A DNA stretch of 64,000 nucleotides from an uncultured Gammaproteobacteria bacterium. Lineage in GTDB: Bacteria > Pseudomonadota > Gammaproteobacteria > Pseudomonadales > Pseudohongiellaceae. Location of the stretch: positions 1 to 64,000 of the forward strand of contig CAILUG010000046.1 in the NCBI GenBank assembly GCA_903837345.1. Reading direction: 5' to 3'. Positions 9,982 to 17,811 of the stretch are shown one piece after another. The position numbers were made by a program, and so were the translations under genes. The first letter of the stretch is position 1. The number at the start of each line of letters is the position of its first letter. The notes under the pieces were generated by a model. That model worked only from the letters and a program-made list of their open reading frames with translations, made no database searches and was not told where the DNA came from.

Positions 9982-10227
9982 ATGCCGAATCAACATATTG
10001 AAGGCCTGCTAACCCGCCTGCATGCCAGGTTTGCCGACAGCGACACCAGCCCGCAGCAGCAAGCACTGATGCAACAGCTGCAAGCGGGAATCAACGGCTC
10101 TGCAGCGGCCGATGGCAGCTTGAAAACAACAGCAGAAATGCTGTTGCTCGAGCTGCAAGATCGCCACCCGGTCATTGCGGAAGCATTGCGCGAGTTGATT
10201 GAAGAGCTTGGCAGTATCGGAATATAG
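9982..10227 (+). CDS. DUF4404 family small protein
   Basis: An 81-residue, mostly helical, charged protein starting MPNQHIEGLLTRLHARF and ending LRELIEELGSIGI. The pattern (short helix, loop with SDTSPQQQAL, two more helices) matches my memory of the DUF4404 family found across gammaproteobacteria, for which no function is known. The ATG at 9982 is chosen because the upstream codon at 9946 adds an unconserved-looking cysteine-containing stretch. It stands alone between the PQQ dehydrogenase and a palindromic repeat. Confidence 0.75.
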   Translation: MPNQHIEGLLTRLHARFADSDTSPQQQALMQQLQAGINGSAAADGSLKTTAEMLLLELQDRHPVIAEALRELIEELGSIGI

Positions 10228-10324
10228 GGTGTTGTGGAAGCTGGAGCCGAGTCCTATTTCGCTATTCGACTTTTACTCCTGTTCCCTCAGAAGTTTGCTA
10301 AGAAGTTCTTCAGTTCAGAGCATA

Positions 10325-10433
10325 GCCTTGGGCAGCCAGACCGTTCGGAAACACGCCCCAAGTACGTCCCTGTAGCTTGTCTTCGGCCGTCCATGGCCTC
10401 AGACAGTTTCCGAACGGTCTGGCTGCCCAAGGC
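10325..10433 (+). repeat. Palindromic repeat, copy 3, with 28-nt perfect arms
   Basis: Arms 10325-10352 and 10406-10433 are perfectly complementary over 28 nt (outer GCCTTGGGCAGCCAGACC). Between them sits the same core as copies 1 and 2 (CAAGTACGTCCCTGTAG plus a GGCC hairpin). The arm sequence differs from that of copy 2 beyond GCCTTGGG, yet each pairs with its own partner, so the two sides covary. The element fills most of the 231-nt gap between the DUF4404 gene and the next gene, and lies between two convergent genes. Confidence 0.8.
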
Positions 10434-10458
10434 TCTCGAGTTCAGAGCGTAATTCTTG

Positions 10459-10680
10459 TCATGCAGCTTCGGTGAAAAGTGCTGCCAGCGTGGCCGGCAA
10501 TTTGATGCCAACAAAAAATTCTTCCGGGAACAGATAGTCTTCACCCGACTCGTCAATGACACGCAGTCGACCGTGCTGCTTCGCCTTGTCGTCTTTCAAG
10601 ACCTCGTAAATCTTGCGAAGTTCCAGTGAGGCTTCATAGCCGGCGTTCTTGATGCATACCGCAAATGTTGATGTGTTCAT
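10459..10680 (-). CDS. Conserved small hypothetical protein
   Basis: A 73-residue protein starting MNTSTFAVCIKNAGYEASLE with central LRVIDESGEDYLFPEEFFV. I recall this pattern from a widespread small-protein family of unknown function that occurs in diverse bacteria. The ATG at 10680 overlaps the stop codon of the upstream gene by four bases (ATGA), so the two are a translationally coupled pair. The pair could be a toxin-antitoxin-like module or simply a conserved two-gene unit; nothing in the residues decides this. Confidence 0.7.
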   Translation of the reverse strand: MNTSTFAVCIKNAGYEASLELRKIYEVLKDDKAKQHGRLRVIDESGEDYLFPEEFFVGIKLPATLAALFTEAA

Positions 10681-10916
10681 TGGTTTTCCAGAATGCGCTT
10701 GATCTTCATTTCCTTCCGTCCAATACCGGAAGCCTCGTACCAGTGCACTTCGGCCAGATGGCTGGTTCCATCTGAAAATCTGATTTGGACAATTCCTTTG
10801 CGTTTCCGCCAGAAAGCATTGCCGTACAATTTTCGGAGTCTTGCAAGCTCGCGAATTTCTCTGCCAACTGCAAAGGTTTCGACGCAATAAATTGCGCCGA
10901 TCATTTCAAATTCCAT
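10677..10916 (-). CDS. Conserved small hypothetical protein, upstream partner
   Basis: A basic protein of about 79 residues, starting MEFEMIGAIYCVETFAVG, with a core RELARLRKLYGNAFWRKRKG and a tail VHWYEASGIGRKEMKIKRIL. It fits a small family of unknown function that often sits next to genes like the downstream one. The start is uncertain: reading is open up to 10979, but AGGAGG lies 12 nt before the ATG at 10916, so that codon is preferred. The many Lys/Arg residues suggest nucleic-acid or ribosome contact, which is only inference. Confidence 0.65.
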   Translation of the reverse strand: MEFEMIGAIYCVETFAVGREIRELARLRKLYGNAFWRKRKGIVQIRFSDGTSHLAEVHWYEASGIGRKEMKIKRILENQ

Positions 10917-11070
10917 TTGATGCCCAGGCCTCCTGCCAAACAGTCGCATTCCTTGCGGCTGTGCACCTTCAGTCATCAAGAATGGCTGAAGACAGATTTA
11001 GTATAGGCCCACTCTGTGAATGTTGCCAATTCGGGAGATTGAAGCTTCTATTTGAAATCGGCTCTTTAGT

Positions 11071-11970
11071 TCAGTGACTCTTTTGGCTGCATATTTTGGC
11101 AGGAGGAATGATGTCGTGCAGGGTGGGGCAAATCTTTCGGGCGATATCCTCAGTGACCAATCCTGGGTTCCAGACGACGATTGCGCTGATGTCGTAACTC
11201 AATGCTGCGATTTCCTTTGGCTCTCTGAAAAGGAATAATGCGCCATGGATATAATCGCGTGGGTGTGGTGCTCCATTTAGTAGGTTTTTTATATGAGTAA
11301 GCCAATCCTGTTGGCTTGTCGTTAGATTGGCGACAACTGGTGCTTCGAATACTCCGACCACTTCCTCACGCAAGCACGCGGATTCGTAATAATTTGACGC
11401 GACAGTGTTGCCGCCTGCGGCGATCAGGCAATCGCAGATATCAATGGTCCCCAGCTGAAGCTCCGTGACGTCGATAGCAACAAGGTTTATCCATGAGGGG
11501 TTGGGTCTGGGATTGAATTTCCGAGTCGAAGCCTTCTGTATTAGGTCAGACTGGATTCGTCTAACATCGCGAGTGTCGTCAGTAATGAGTGTTGAACTAG
11601 AACCGCAACGCTCAAGCTGCAAATTTATGGCGTCTCTTGTAGCTCTGTCTTGACCAAGAAGTTTCATCTCAATAAAGATGTCTCGGTCAGCGATGCGACA
11701 TTGGAAGTCTATGTCCCCTGTCATTCCTTGTCGGGCAGCATAAACAAGGGCGCGGCTTTGTTGCACGAAAAGATCAGCGAAATTAATTTCGAGCGTGCGC
11801 CCGCGAAAATCACCTTGCTCTCTGGCAGCGCAAAACTGGGCAAGCAACCTATTGCAGCTGTTGGTTGATTCAATTCGACTTATCTTTGCCAAAAGCTCTT
11901 CAGAATAAGCCAGGGCATTGCTGCCGCCACCTGCAGCCTTGATCACGCTCCTTAGGTCTTCGATTTCCAT
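11071..11970 (-). CDS. Hypothetical protein with a PD-(D/E)xK-like motif
   Basis: A 299-residue cytoplasmic protein I do not recognise. Around residues 84-106 it reads TGDIDFQ...DIFIEMKLLG: an acidic GDIDF strand, 12 residues, then E101-x-K103 in a hydrophobic strand, the arrangement of PD-(D/E)xK nuclease folds. An upstream E in RTLEINFADL (about residue 61) could complete the site. The ATG at 11970 is preferred over 12108, which would overlap the htpX stop. Local sequence is more AT-rich than its neighbours, consistent with acquired DNA. The nuclease assignment is a motif-level guess. Confidence 0.6.
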   Translation of the reverse strand: MEIEDLRSVIKAAGGGSNALAYSEELLAKISRIESTNSCNRLLAQFCAAREQGDFRGRTLEINFADLFVQQSRALVYAARQGMTGDIDFQCRIADRDIFIEMKLLGQDRATRDAINLQLERCGSSSTLITDDTRDVRRIQSDLIQKASTRKFNPRPNPSWINLVAIDVTELQLGTIDICDCLIAAGGNTVASNYYESACLREEVVGVFEAPVVANLTTSQQDWLTHIKNLLNGAPHPRDYIHGALFLFREPKEIAALSYDISAIVVWNPGLVTEDIARKICPTLHDIIPPAKICSQKSH

Positions 11971-12052
11971 ATTTAGCTGTTGTCGAGGTTGCGATTTAAC
12001 ACAACTGCTACTGACGTGAGGGCGTCGATACGTCCATGGTTCAGTAAAAGGT

Positions 12053-12937
12053 TTAAGCCTGATTCTCCAAAGCCTTAATCCTGTCTTCCAACGGCGGATG
12101 ACTGGCAAACAAACTCATATGACCAGTGTTAATGCCGAACGCAACCAGTTCGTTCGGCATCGGCGCTTCCTGGCCTTGCTGCAATCTGCGCAGTGCATCG
12201 ATCATTTTCTGGCGGCCGGCCAGATGGGCGCCGCCGGCATCGGCGCGGAATTCACGCCAGCGCGAGAACCAGGCCACGATCATCGTCGCGAAAACGCCGA
12301 GTACGATCTGCGCCACCAGTGAGCTGATAAAGAAGCCGATGCCGGGGCCGCGATCGCGGTCATCGCTGTTGCCGCGGAACAGCATCTGGTCCACGAAGAA
12401 ACCGATGATGCGCGAGAGGAATATCACGAAGGTGTTGACTACGCCCTGGATCAGCGTAAGTGTCACCATGTCGCCGTTGGCAACGTGGCTGAGTTCGTGG
12501 CCGAGCACGGCTTCGATTTCATCGCGGGTCATGCCGTTGAGCAGGCCGGTGCTTACCGCTACCAATGCAGCGTCCTTGTTCCAGCCGGTGGCGAATGCGT
12601 TGGGTGCTTCAGAATCGAAAATACCCACTTCCGGCATTTTGACGCCAGCCTGGCCGGCCAGCCGTTCCACTGTGCGCAGCAGCCAGCCTTCGAATTCGCT
12701 TTTGGGCTGGTCGATTACTTCCACGCCCATCGACCACTTGGCCATCATTTTCGACATCATCAGGGACGCGAACGAGCCAACGAATCCGATCACGGCGGAA
12801 TAGACCAGCAGCTGCTGAAGATCCAGCGCGGTGCCATGCGCAGTCATGAAGCCCTGGAAGCCGACCAGCTTCAGGACGATGGAAATCAGCACCATTACCG
12901 CGATGTTGGTGGCCAGAAACAGCATTATGCGCATCAT
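12053..12937 (-). CDS. htpX: Heat-shock membrane protease HtpX
   Basis: Zinc metalloprotease of the inner membrane that degrades misfolded membrane proteins alongside FtsH. The 294-residue protein has two N-terminal membrane segments (about 4-25 and 42-62), the zinc motif HELSH at 147-151 within GHELSHVANGD, two further membrane segments after it, and a third ligand region in REFRADAGGA. Length matches the family. Two adjacent ATG codons (12937, 12934) follow a GAGGAG site. A sigma-32-like promoter lies 34 nt upstream, as expected for a heat-shock gene. Confidence 0.96.
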   Translation of the reverse strand: MMRIMLFLATNIAVMVLISIVLKLVGFQGFMTAHGTALDLQQLLVYSAVIGFVGSFASLMMSKMMAKWSMGVEVIDQPKSEFEGWLLRTVERLAGQAGVKMPEVGIFDSEAPNAFATGWNKDAALVAVSTGLLNGMTRDEIEAVLGHELSHVANGDMVTLTLIQGVVNTFVIFLSRIIGFFVDQMLFRGNSDDRDRGPGIGFFISSLVAQIVLGVFATMIVAWFSRWREFRADAGGAHLAGRQKMIDALRRLQQGQEAPMPNELVAFGINTGHMSLFASHPPLEDRIKALENQA

Positions 12938-12971
12938 GGTCTTGCTCCTCGATATCAGACGCTTATCGCCA

Positions 12972-12998
12972 AAATGGGGGCGGCAGGGGTGATTTCAA
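12972..12998 (-). promoter_or_regulatory. Sigma-32-type promoter of htpX
   Basis: On the minus strand the sequence is TTGAAA (12993-12998), 13 nt, then CCCCATTT (12972-12979). This is a near-perfect match to the heat-shock sigma consensus (CTTGAA, 11-16 nt, CCCCATnT) and ends 34 nt before the htpX start codon. The agreement of motif, spacing and gene identity makes this more than chance similarity. Confidence 0.75.
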
Positions 12999-13057
12999 TG
13001 GGTGCCAACCTACACCCAATCAATCAGGACCGTATAAGAGCTGCGTCAAGAACAACA

Positions 13058-13918
13058 CTAGACGGCTACTGCCAGCGCCACCACACCGCCCACTATCAGG
13101 GCGGCACCCAGCAGGCGGGCAGGGGCCGCTTTCTCCTTCAGCATGCGCGCGCCCAGCCAGGTGCCCACCATGGTCGAGAGCTCACGGGCCGGCGCCACGT
13201 GGCTGACCGGTGCCAGTTGCATCGCTGACAGCACCAGGATGTAACCGAGCGGCCCCAGCAGGCTGACGATCAGGATGGGATTGCGGTAATTGCGCAGTTC
13301 GTCGGTGCAGCGCTGCCGGTCACGCAGTGCCTTGGGCGCCAGCACCACGGTGCGGAACAGGTTGCCGGCGTAGTCGACGAAGAACGGCGAGATCAGCAGC
13401 GTCTTCACCGCCCAACCGTCGTTGATGGTGTAGGAGGCAATGAACAGTCCGGTGCCGAGCCCGAACAGAATGCCCTTGCCATTGGCGTGGTGGGCGGCGG
13501 AAAGCAGGCCGGTCACCAGCACGATGCCGCCGACGATCAGCAGCATGCCCGCCACTGACACCCAGCTCATCGGCTCGCCCAATAGCGTGACGGCGAGAAA
13601 GAATGACAACAGTGGCCCTGAACCGCGCGCCAGTGGATACACCAGTGACAGATCGGCATGGCGATAGGCCGATTGCAGCGTCAGCGAATAACCCATATGC
13701 AGCAACGAAGTCATCAGCAGGGCGAGCCAGTGCACACCGGTGAACACCGGATGCGTCGTCGCCACCAGCCACACGATCACCGGCAGATACAATGCCACCG
13801 ACACCGCCGAATACCAGAACACAAAGTGGCGCGAACCGGCAGCGCGCTTGGCCGCAAGATTCCAGGTGGCATGGGTGCAGGCAGACAACAGCACTACAAC
13901 AAGAGCAAGTAACGGCAT
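13058..13918 (-). CDS. DMT-superfamily (EamA) transporter
   Basis: Inner-membrane transporter of the drug/metabolite superfamily; substrates cannot be predicted from sequence. The 286-residue protein has about ten hydrophobic segments in two repeated halves, each half ending in a GxxL(I/L)(V/L)GG-type segment (GMLLIVGGIVLV and GAALIVGGVVAL). The first half contains YPLARGSGPLLSFFLAVTLLGEP, a typical EamA segment with a conserved Gly-Glu-Pro. It lies 120 nt from htpX on the same strand and diverges from ppc. Confidence 0.88.
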   Translation of the reverse strand: MPLLALVVVLLSACTHATWNLAAKRAAGSRHFVFWYSAVSVALYLPVIVWLVATTHPVFTGVHWLALLMTSLLHMGYSLTLQSAYRHADLSLVYPLARGSGPLLSFFLAVTLLGEPMSWVSVAGMLLIVGGIVLVTGLLSAAHHANGKGILFGLGTGLFIASYTINDGWAVKTLLISPFFVDYAGNLFRTVVLAPKALRDRQRCTDELRNYRNPILIVSLLGPLGYILVLSAMQLAPVSHVAPARELSTMVGTWLGARMLKEKAAPARLLGAALIVGGVVALAVAV

Positions 13919-14141
13919 CAGGGAGAAATTGAAATTTGATCAATAGCGAATGGTACTTATTGCACCTGCACTTCTCCATGAAGAATTACATGCTGCCCCA
14001 TGGCCGTGCCGGGACCATTACGAACCTTGATAGTGCAGATTCCGGTGCCCATGCCCAACATCGGAGTGTTTTTAACGCAAAACCAGCCAAAATCACCTGC
14101 AAAAGCTGGCCTTGATCTTGCAATGCCGGGAGTGAGAGTCA

Positions 14142-16793
14142 GTGAAACCAGGCGATAGTGCGATGACCGTTCTGCCCGGCAGGTTACGTGAAGATGTTCG
14201 TCTGCTTGGCGAATTGCTGGGTGAGAACATTCTCGAACATCATGGCCCGCAACTGTTTCGCAAGATCGAAGAGATCAGACATCTGGCCAAGGCGCTCGCA
14301 CAAGCAGCGCCCAGTGGTGCTGCCATCGACCACAAGTCGCTGGTGCAGTTGCTGAGCAAGCTGGCTGACCAGGACGTGCTGCCGATCGCGCGTGCGTTCA
14401 ACCAGTTCCTCAATCTGGCCAACATCGCTGACCAGCATTATTTCAATGGCGCAGATGCACTGCCCCAGGATGGCATGGCGCGTTTGCTGGAACAGCTGGT
14501 CGCGCTACGCGGCAAGGAAGCCATGGTGCAGGTGTTTGCGTCGCTGAACGTGGAGCTGGTGCTCACCGCGCATCCGACCGAAGCTACGCGTCGCACCCTC
14601 ATCCACAAATACGACAAAGTGGCCGGCATGCTGGCGGAACTGCACCGCCCCGATCTGCCCGGATACCGGCAACAGCAGGTTGCCACCGAATTGCGGCGGC
14701 TGATCGAGGAAATCTGGTTCACCGACGAGATCCGCAGTTCGCGGCCCACGGCCGTGGATGAAGCCAAGTGGGGCTTCGCGGTGATCGAAAACAGCTTGTG
14801 GCAGGCAGTGCCGGAATTTCTGCGTCATCTTGACCATCTGAGTCTGGAGCATCTGGGGCAAAGTCTGCCCGATGATTTCCGGCCGCTGCGTTTCTATTCG
14901 TGGATGGGGGGTGATCGCGACGGCAACCCCAATGTGACCAGCGCGGTAACGCGCGAAGTGATCCTGCTGGGTCGCTGGCAGGCTGCCGATCTTTACCTGA
15001 GAGATGTGCAGGCTCTCGGTGGTGAACTCAGCATGCACACCGCCAGTGAAGAATTGATGCAGATGCTGGACAAGCCCAGCAAGACCCCTTATCGCGATCT
15101 CTTGCACCGCTTGCGCAAGCGGCTGCAGGTGACCTTGCGCTGGACCGAGCAATGTCTGACCGCACCCGACACGCCGGAACCGGATGAGCTGATCCGCAAG
15201 CGCGCCGATCTGAAATTTCCGTTGCAACTGTGTCATCGCTCGTTGCAGGAACAAGGCCTGCATCACGTTGCGGGCGGGCCCCTGCTGGACCTGCTGCGCA
15301 AGATCGACGCCTTCGGCATCAATTTGTTGCCGCTCGATATACGCCAGCACAGTGAACGTCATGCGCAGGTGCTGGATGAGCTCACCCGTTATCTCGAACT
15401 GGGCAGCTATCTGGCGTGGAATGAACAGCAGCGACTCGATTTTCTGCTGAAGCAGTTGGCCGGCAAACGGCCGCTGCTGCCGCAAAAATGGCCGCATAGT
15501 GTCGAAGCCGGCGAAGTGCTGGCCACCTGTAAGGTGCTGGCAAACGAGCCCGGCGAAACGCTGTCGCACTACATCATCTCGATGGCGCGCCAGGCTTCAG
15601 ATGTGCTGGCAGTGGTGCTGCTGCTGAAGGAAGGCGGTGTGCGCTGGGCGATGCCGGTGGTGCCGTTGTTTGAAACCCAGGATGACCTCACCCACGCCGC
15701 TGCCATCATGAATACCTTGTGGAGCCTGCCCTGGTATCGCGAGCATACCGGCAATGTGCAGACTGTGATGATCGGTTATTCCGATTCGGCCAAGGACGCC
15801 GGCAAGTTCTCGGCGTCATGGGCCTTGTATTTGTGCCAGGAACAACTGGTGAGTGCGGCGGAGCAATACGGCATCAAGCTCACGCTGTTTCATGGCCGCG
15901 GCGGCACCATAGGGCGCGGCGGCGGGCCAGTGGAGAAGGCGATGATGTCGCAGCCGCCGGGTTCGGTGCGCGGCAGCATACGTGTTACCGAGCAGGGTGA
16001 AATGATCCGCTACAAATTCGGTTTGCCGGCGCTGGCGTTTCACAGTCTCAGCAATTATGTGCAGGCCACCCTGCGCGCCAGCGTGGATCCGGCACCGCCG
16101 CCGAAACCACAATGGCGTGCATTGATGGACACCATGGCTGCCACCAGTCTGGAGCACTATCGCAGCATCGTGCAGAAACACCCGGATTTTGTTGCCTATT
16201 TCCGCAGTCTCACGCCGGAGCAGGAGCTCAGCAAGCTCGCACTCGGTTCGCGCCCGGCCAAGCGCAAGGCCGAAGGTGGTGTGGAAAACCTGCGTGCGAT
16301 TCCATGGGTGTTTGCGTGGACGCAAGTGCGGCTCAACCTGCCGGTGTGGCTCGGGATCCGGCAGGCGCTGGAAGCCGGACTCACCCAGTCGCCATTGCTG
16401 TTGATGGAAATGCTGAAGGAGTGGCCGTATTTCTCCAGCTTCGTTGATCTGATCGAGATGGTGCTGGGCAAGAGCGACAGCGGCATCTGTGCCCACTACG
16501 AAGCGCAGCTGGTGGAAGTGGCGTTGCAACCGCTGGGCAAACTGCTGCGCGATGATCTCGCGGTGCTGGTAACGCTGGTGAATTCCTTGAAGGCGCAGAC
16601 ACAGCTTCTCAATGACAGTCCGCTGTTGCAGCAATCGATCGAAGTGCGCAAACCTTATATCGACCCGCTCAATTATCTGCAGGCCGAACTGCTGAAACGC
16701 GAGCGTCGTGCCGGTGGCATCGCACCGGCGCTGGAGCAGGCCCTGAAGGTCACCATGTCCGGCATCGCGGCCGGCATGCGCAATACGGGATGA
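14142..16793 (+). CDS. ppc: Phosphoenolpyruvate carboxylase
   Basis: Anaplerotic enzyme that carboxylates PEP with bicarbonate to oxaloacetate. The 883-residue protein carries the family signatures in order: HPTEATRRTLI with the catalytic His, SWMGGDRDGNPNVT, GYSDSAKDAGK, and FHGRGGTIGRGGGP. It ends with SGIAAGMRNTG, matching the conserved C-terminal NTG that sits in the active and effector region. GTG at 14142 has GGGAG nine bases upstream; ATG at 14163 is an alternative start. The GAPDH-like gene begins four bases after the stop codon. Confidence 0.97.
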   Translation: MKPGDSAMTVLPGRLREDVRLLGELLGENILEHHGPQLFRKIEEIRHLAKALAQAAPSGAAIDHKSLVQLLSKLADQDVLPIARAFNQFLNLANIADQHYFNGADALPQDGMARLLEQLVALRGKEAMVQVFASLNVELVLTAHPTEATRRTLIHKYDKVAGMLAELHRPDLPGYRQQQVATELRRLIEEIWFTDEIRSSRPTAVDEAKWGFAVIENSLWQAVPEFLRHLDHLSLEHLGQSLPDDFRPLRFYSWMGGDRDGNPNVTSAVTREVILLGRWQAADLYLRDVQALGGELSMHTASEELMQMLDKPSKTPYRDLLHRLRKRLQVTLRWTEQCLTAPDTPEPDELIRKRADLKFPLQLCHRSLQEQGLHHVAGGPLLDLLRKIDAFGINLLPLDIRQHSERHAQVLDELTRYLELGSYLAWNEQQRLDFLLKQLAGKRPLLPQKWPHSVEAGEVLATCKVLANEPGETLSHYIISMARQASDVLAVVLLLKEGGVRWAMPVVPLFETQDDLTHAAAIMNTLWSLPWYREHTGNVQTVMIGYSDSAKDAGKFSASWALYLCQEQLVSAAEQYGIKLTLFHGRGGTIGRGGGPVEKAMMSQPPGSVRGSIRVTEQGEMIRYKFGLPALAFHSLSNYVQATLRASVDPAPPPKPQWRALMDTMAATSLEHYRSIVQKHPDFVAYFRSLTPEQELSKLALGSRPAKRKAEGGVENLRAIPWVFAWTQVRLNLPVWLGIRQALEAGLTQSPLLLMEMLKEWPYFSSFVDLIEMVLGKSDSGICAHYEAQLVEVALQPLGKLLRDDLAVLVTLVNSLKAQTQLLNDSPLLQQSIEVRKPYIDPLNYLQAELLKRERRAGGIAPALEQALKVTMSGIAAGMRNTG

Positions 16794-16797
16794 GCAA

Positions 16798-17811
16798 ATG
16801 GCTATACGCATAGGTCTGATGGGTTTTGGTAAAATCGGCCGCCAGCTTTATGAACTGGCAGCGCGCAGTGACGATATTGAAGTGGTCGCCATTGCCGACA
16901 AGGGCCGGCCGGATATCCTGCATTATCTGCTGAGCGCGGAATCCGCCAGGCCGGAACTCTACCGGCTGGAAGGCAACCGGCTGGAGAATCCGCGGTTCAC
17001 CACCCGCATGACGCAGGTCGACACCCCGGGCGACATGCCATGGGATGTGTTTGATGTGGAAGCCGTGGTGGATTGCACCGGAATTTTCCGCGACGTTGCC
17101 AGCATGCGGGCGCATCTTGATGCCGGCGCCAATCGCGTGCTGTTGCGCACGTTGCCGGCTGACAAGATCGACCGCATCGTCATCCCTGGTATCAATTCCC
17201 ACACCATCTACGCCGGCGACCGCATGTTGTCGGCCGGTTCAGCCACCACCAATGCGCTGTGCCTGTTGTTGCACATCGTCGCGGCCAGGCTGCAGATTGA
17301 CTGCGTCAGCATGACTACCATGCACTGCTACACCAGCGACCAGTCGTTGCAGGACTATGCCGGGCGCGACTTCCGCCGCAGCCGTTCGGCTGCCGAAAAC
17401 ATCATCCCCAACACCCACGAAGCCGAACGCTGGATGCATGTGATCCTGCCAGCCTTTGCCGGCAAGGTAATGACCAACACGCTTAACGTGCCTATCCATA
17501 GCGGGTGCATGCTGGATGCCAACCTGGTGCTGGCCGACAGCAGCATCGATACCGAAGCGTTCAATGCGATAGTGCGCGCCGGTGCTGCCGATATCGATGA
17601 CGTGGTGGGAGTCACCGAAGATCCGATTGTGTCTTCCGATGTTCTGGGCAGCACGCTGTCGCTGCTGTTTGATACCCAGGCCACCGAAAAAGCCGGCCAG
17701 CACATCATCAAGGCGGTGGGCTGGTACGAAAACCTCGGTCATGCCGCGCGTTTGCTGGATGTGGTGCGGCTCTATCACAACCTCGACATGGTGATGGGAG
17801 CCAGCCTATGA
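16798..17811 (+). CDS. GAPDH paralogue lacking the catalytic cysteine
   Basis: A 337-residue protein with the full glyceraldehyde-3-phosphate dehydrogenase architecture. The nucleotide-binding GFGKIGR (10-15) and the base at His176 (MHCYTSDQ) are kept. The catalytic motif SCTTNC is SATTNA, with Ala at position 149 (codon GCC at 17242-17244). The phosphate-site TGAAKAVG becomes THEAERWM, the substrate Arg segment RVPVPDG becomes NVPIHSG, and the C-terminal NEWGYS is lost. Dehydrogenase chemistry is therefore unlikely. The frame is open and well conserved, so it looks like a maintained pseudoenzyme rather than decay. It overlaps the true gap gene by four bases and follows ppc by four. Confidence 0.88.
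   Translation: MAIRIGLMGFGKIGRQLYELAARSDDIEVVAIADKGRPDILHYLLSAESARPELYRLEGNRLENPRFTTRMTQVDTPGDMPWDVFDVEAVVDCTGIFRDVASMRAHLDAGANRVLLRTLPADKIDRIVIPGINSHTIYAGDRMLSAGSATTNALCLLLHIVAARLQIDCVSMTTMHCYTSDQSLQDYAGRDFRRSRSAAENIIPNTHEAERWMHVILPAFAGKVMTNTLNVPIHSGCMLDANLVLADSSIDTEAFNAIVRAGAADIDDVVGVTEDPIVSSDVLGSTLSLLFDTQATEKAGQHIIKAVGWYENLGHAARLLDVVRLYHNLDMVMGASL

Noticed and set aside
10287-10562. Frame on minus over the third palindromic repeat
   Set aside because: It covers the hairpin and the end of a better gene on the same strand, with no ribosome-binding site and no family signature.
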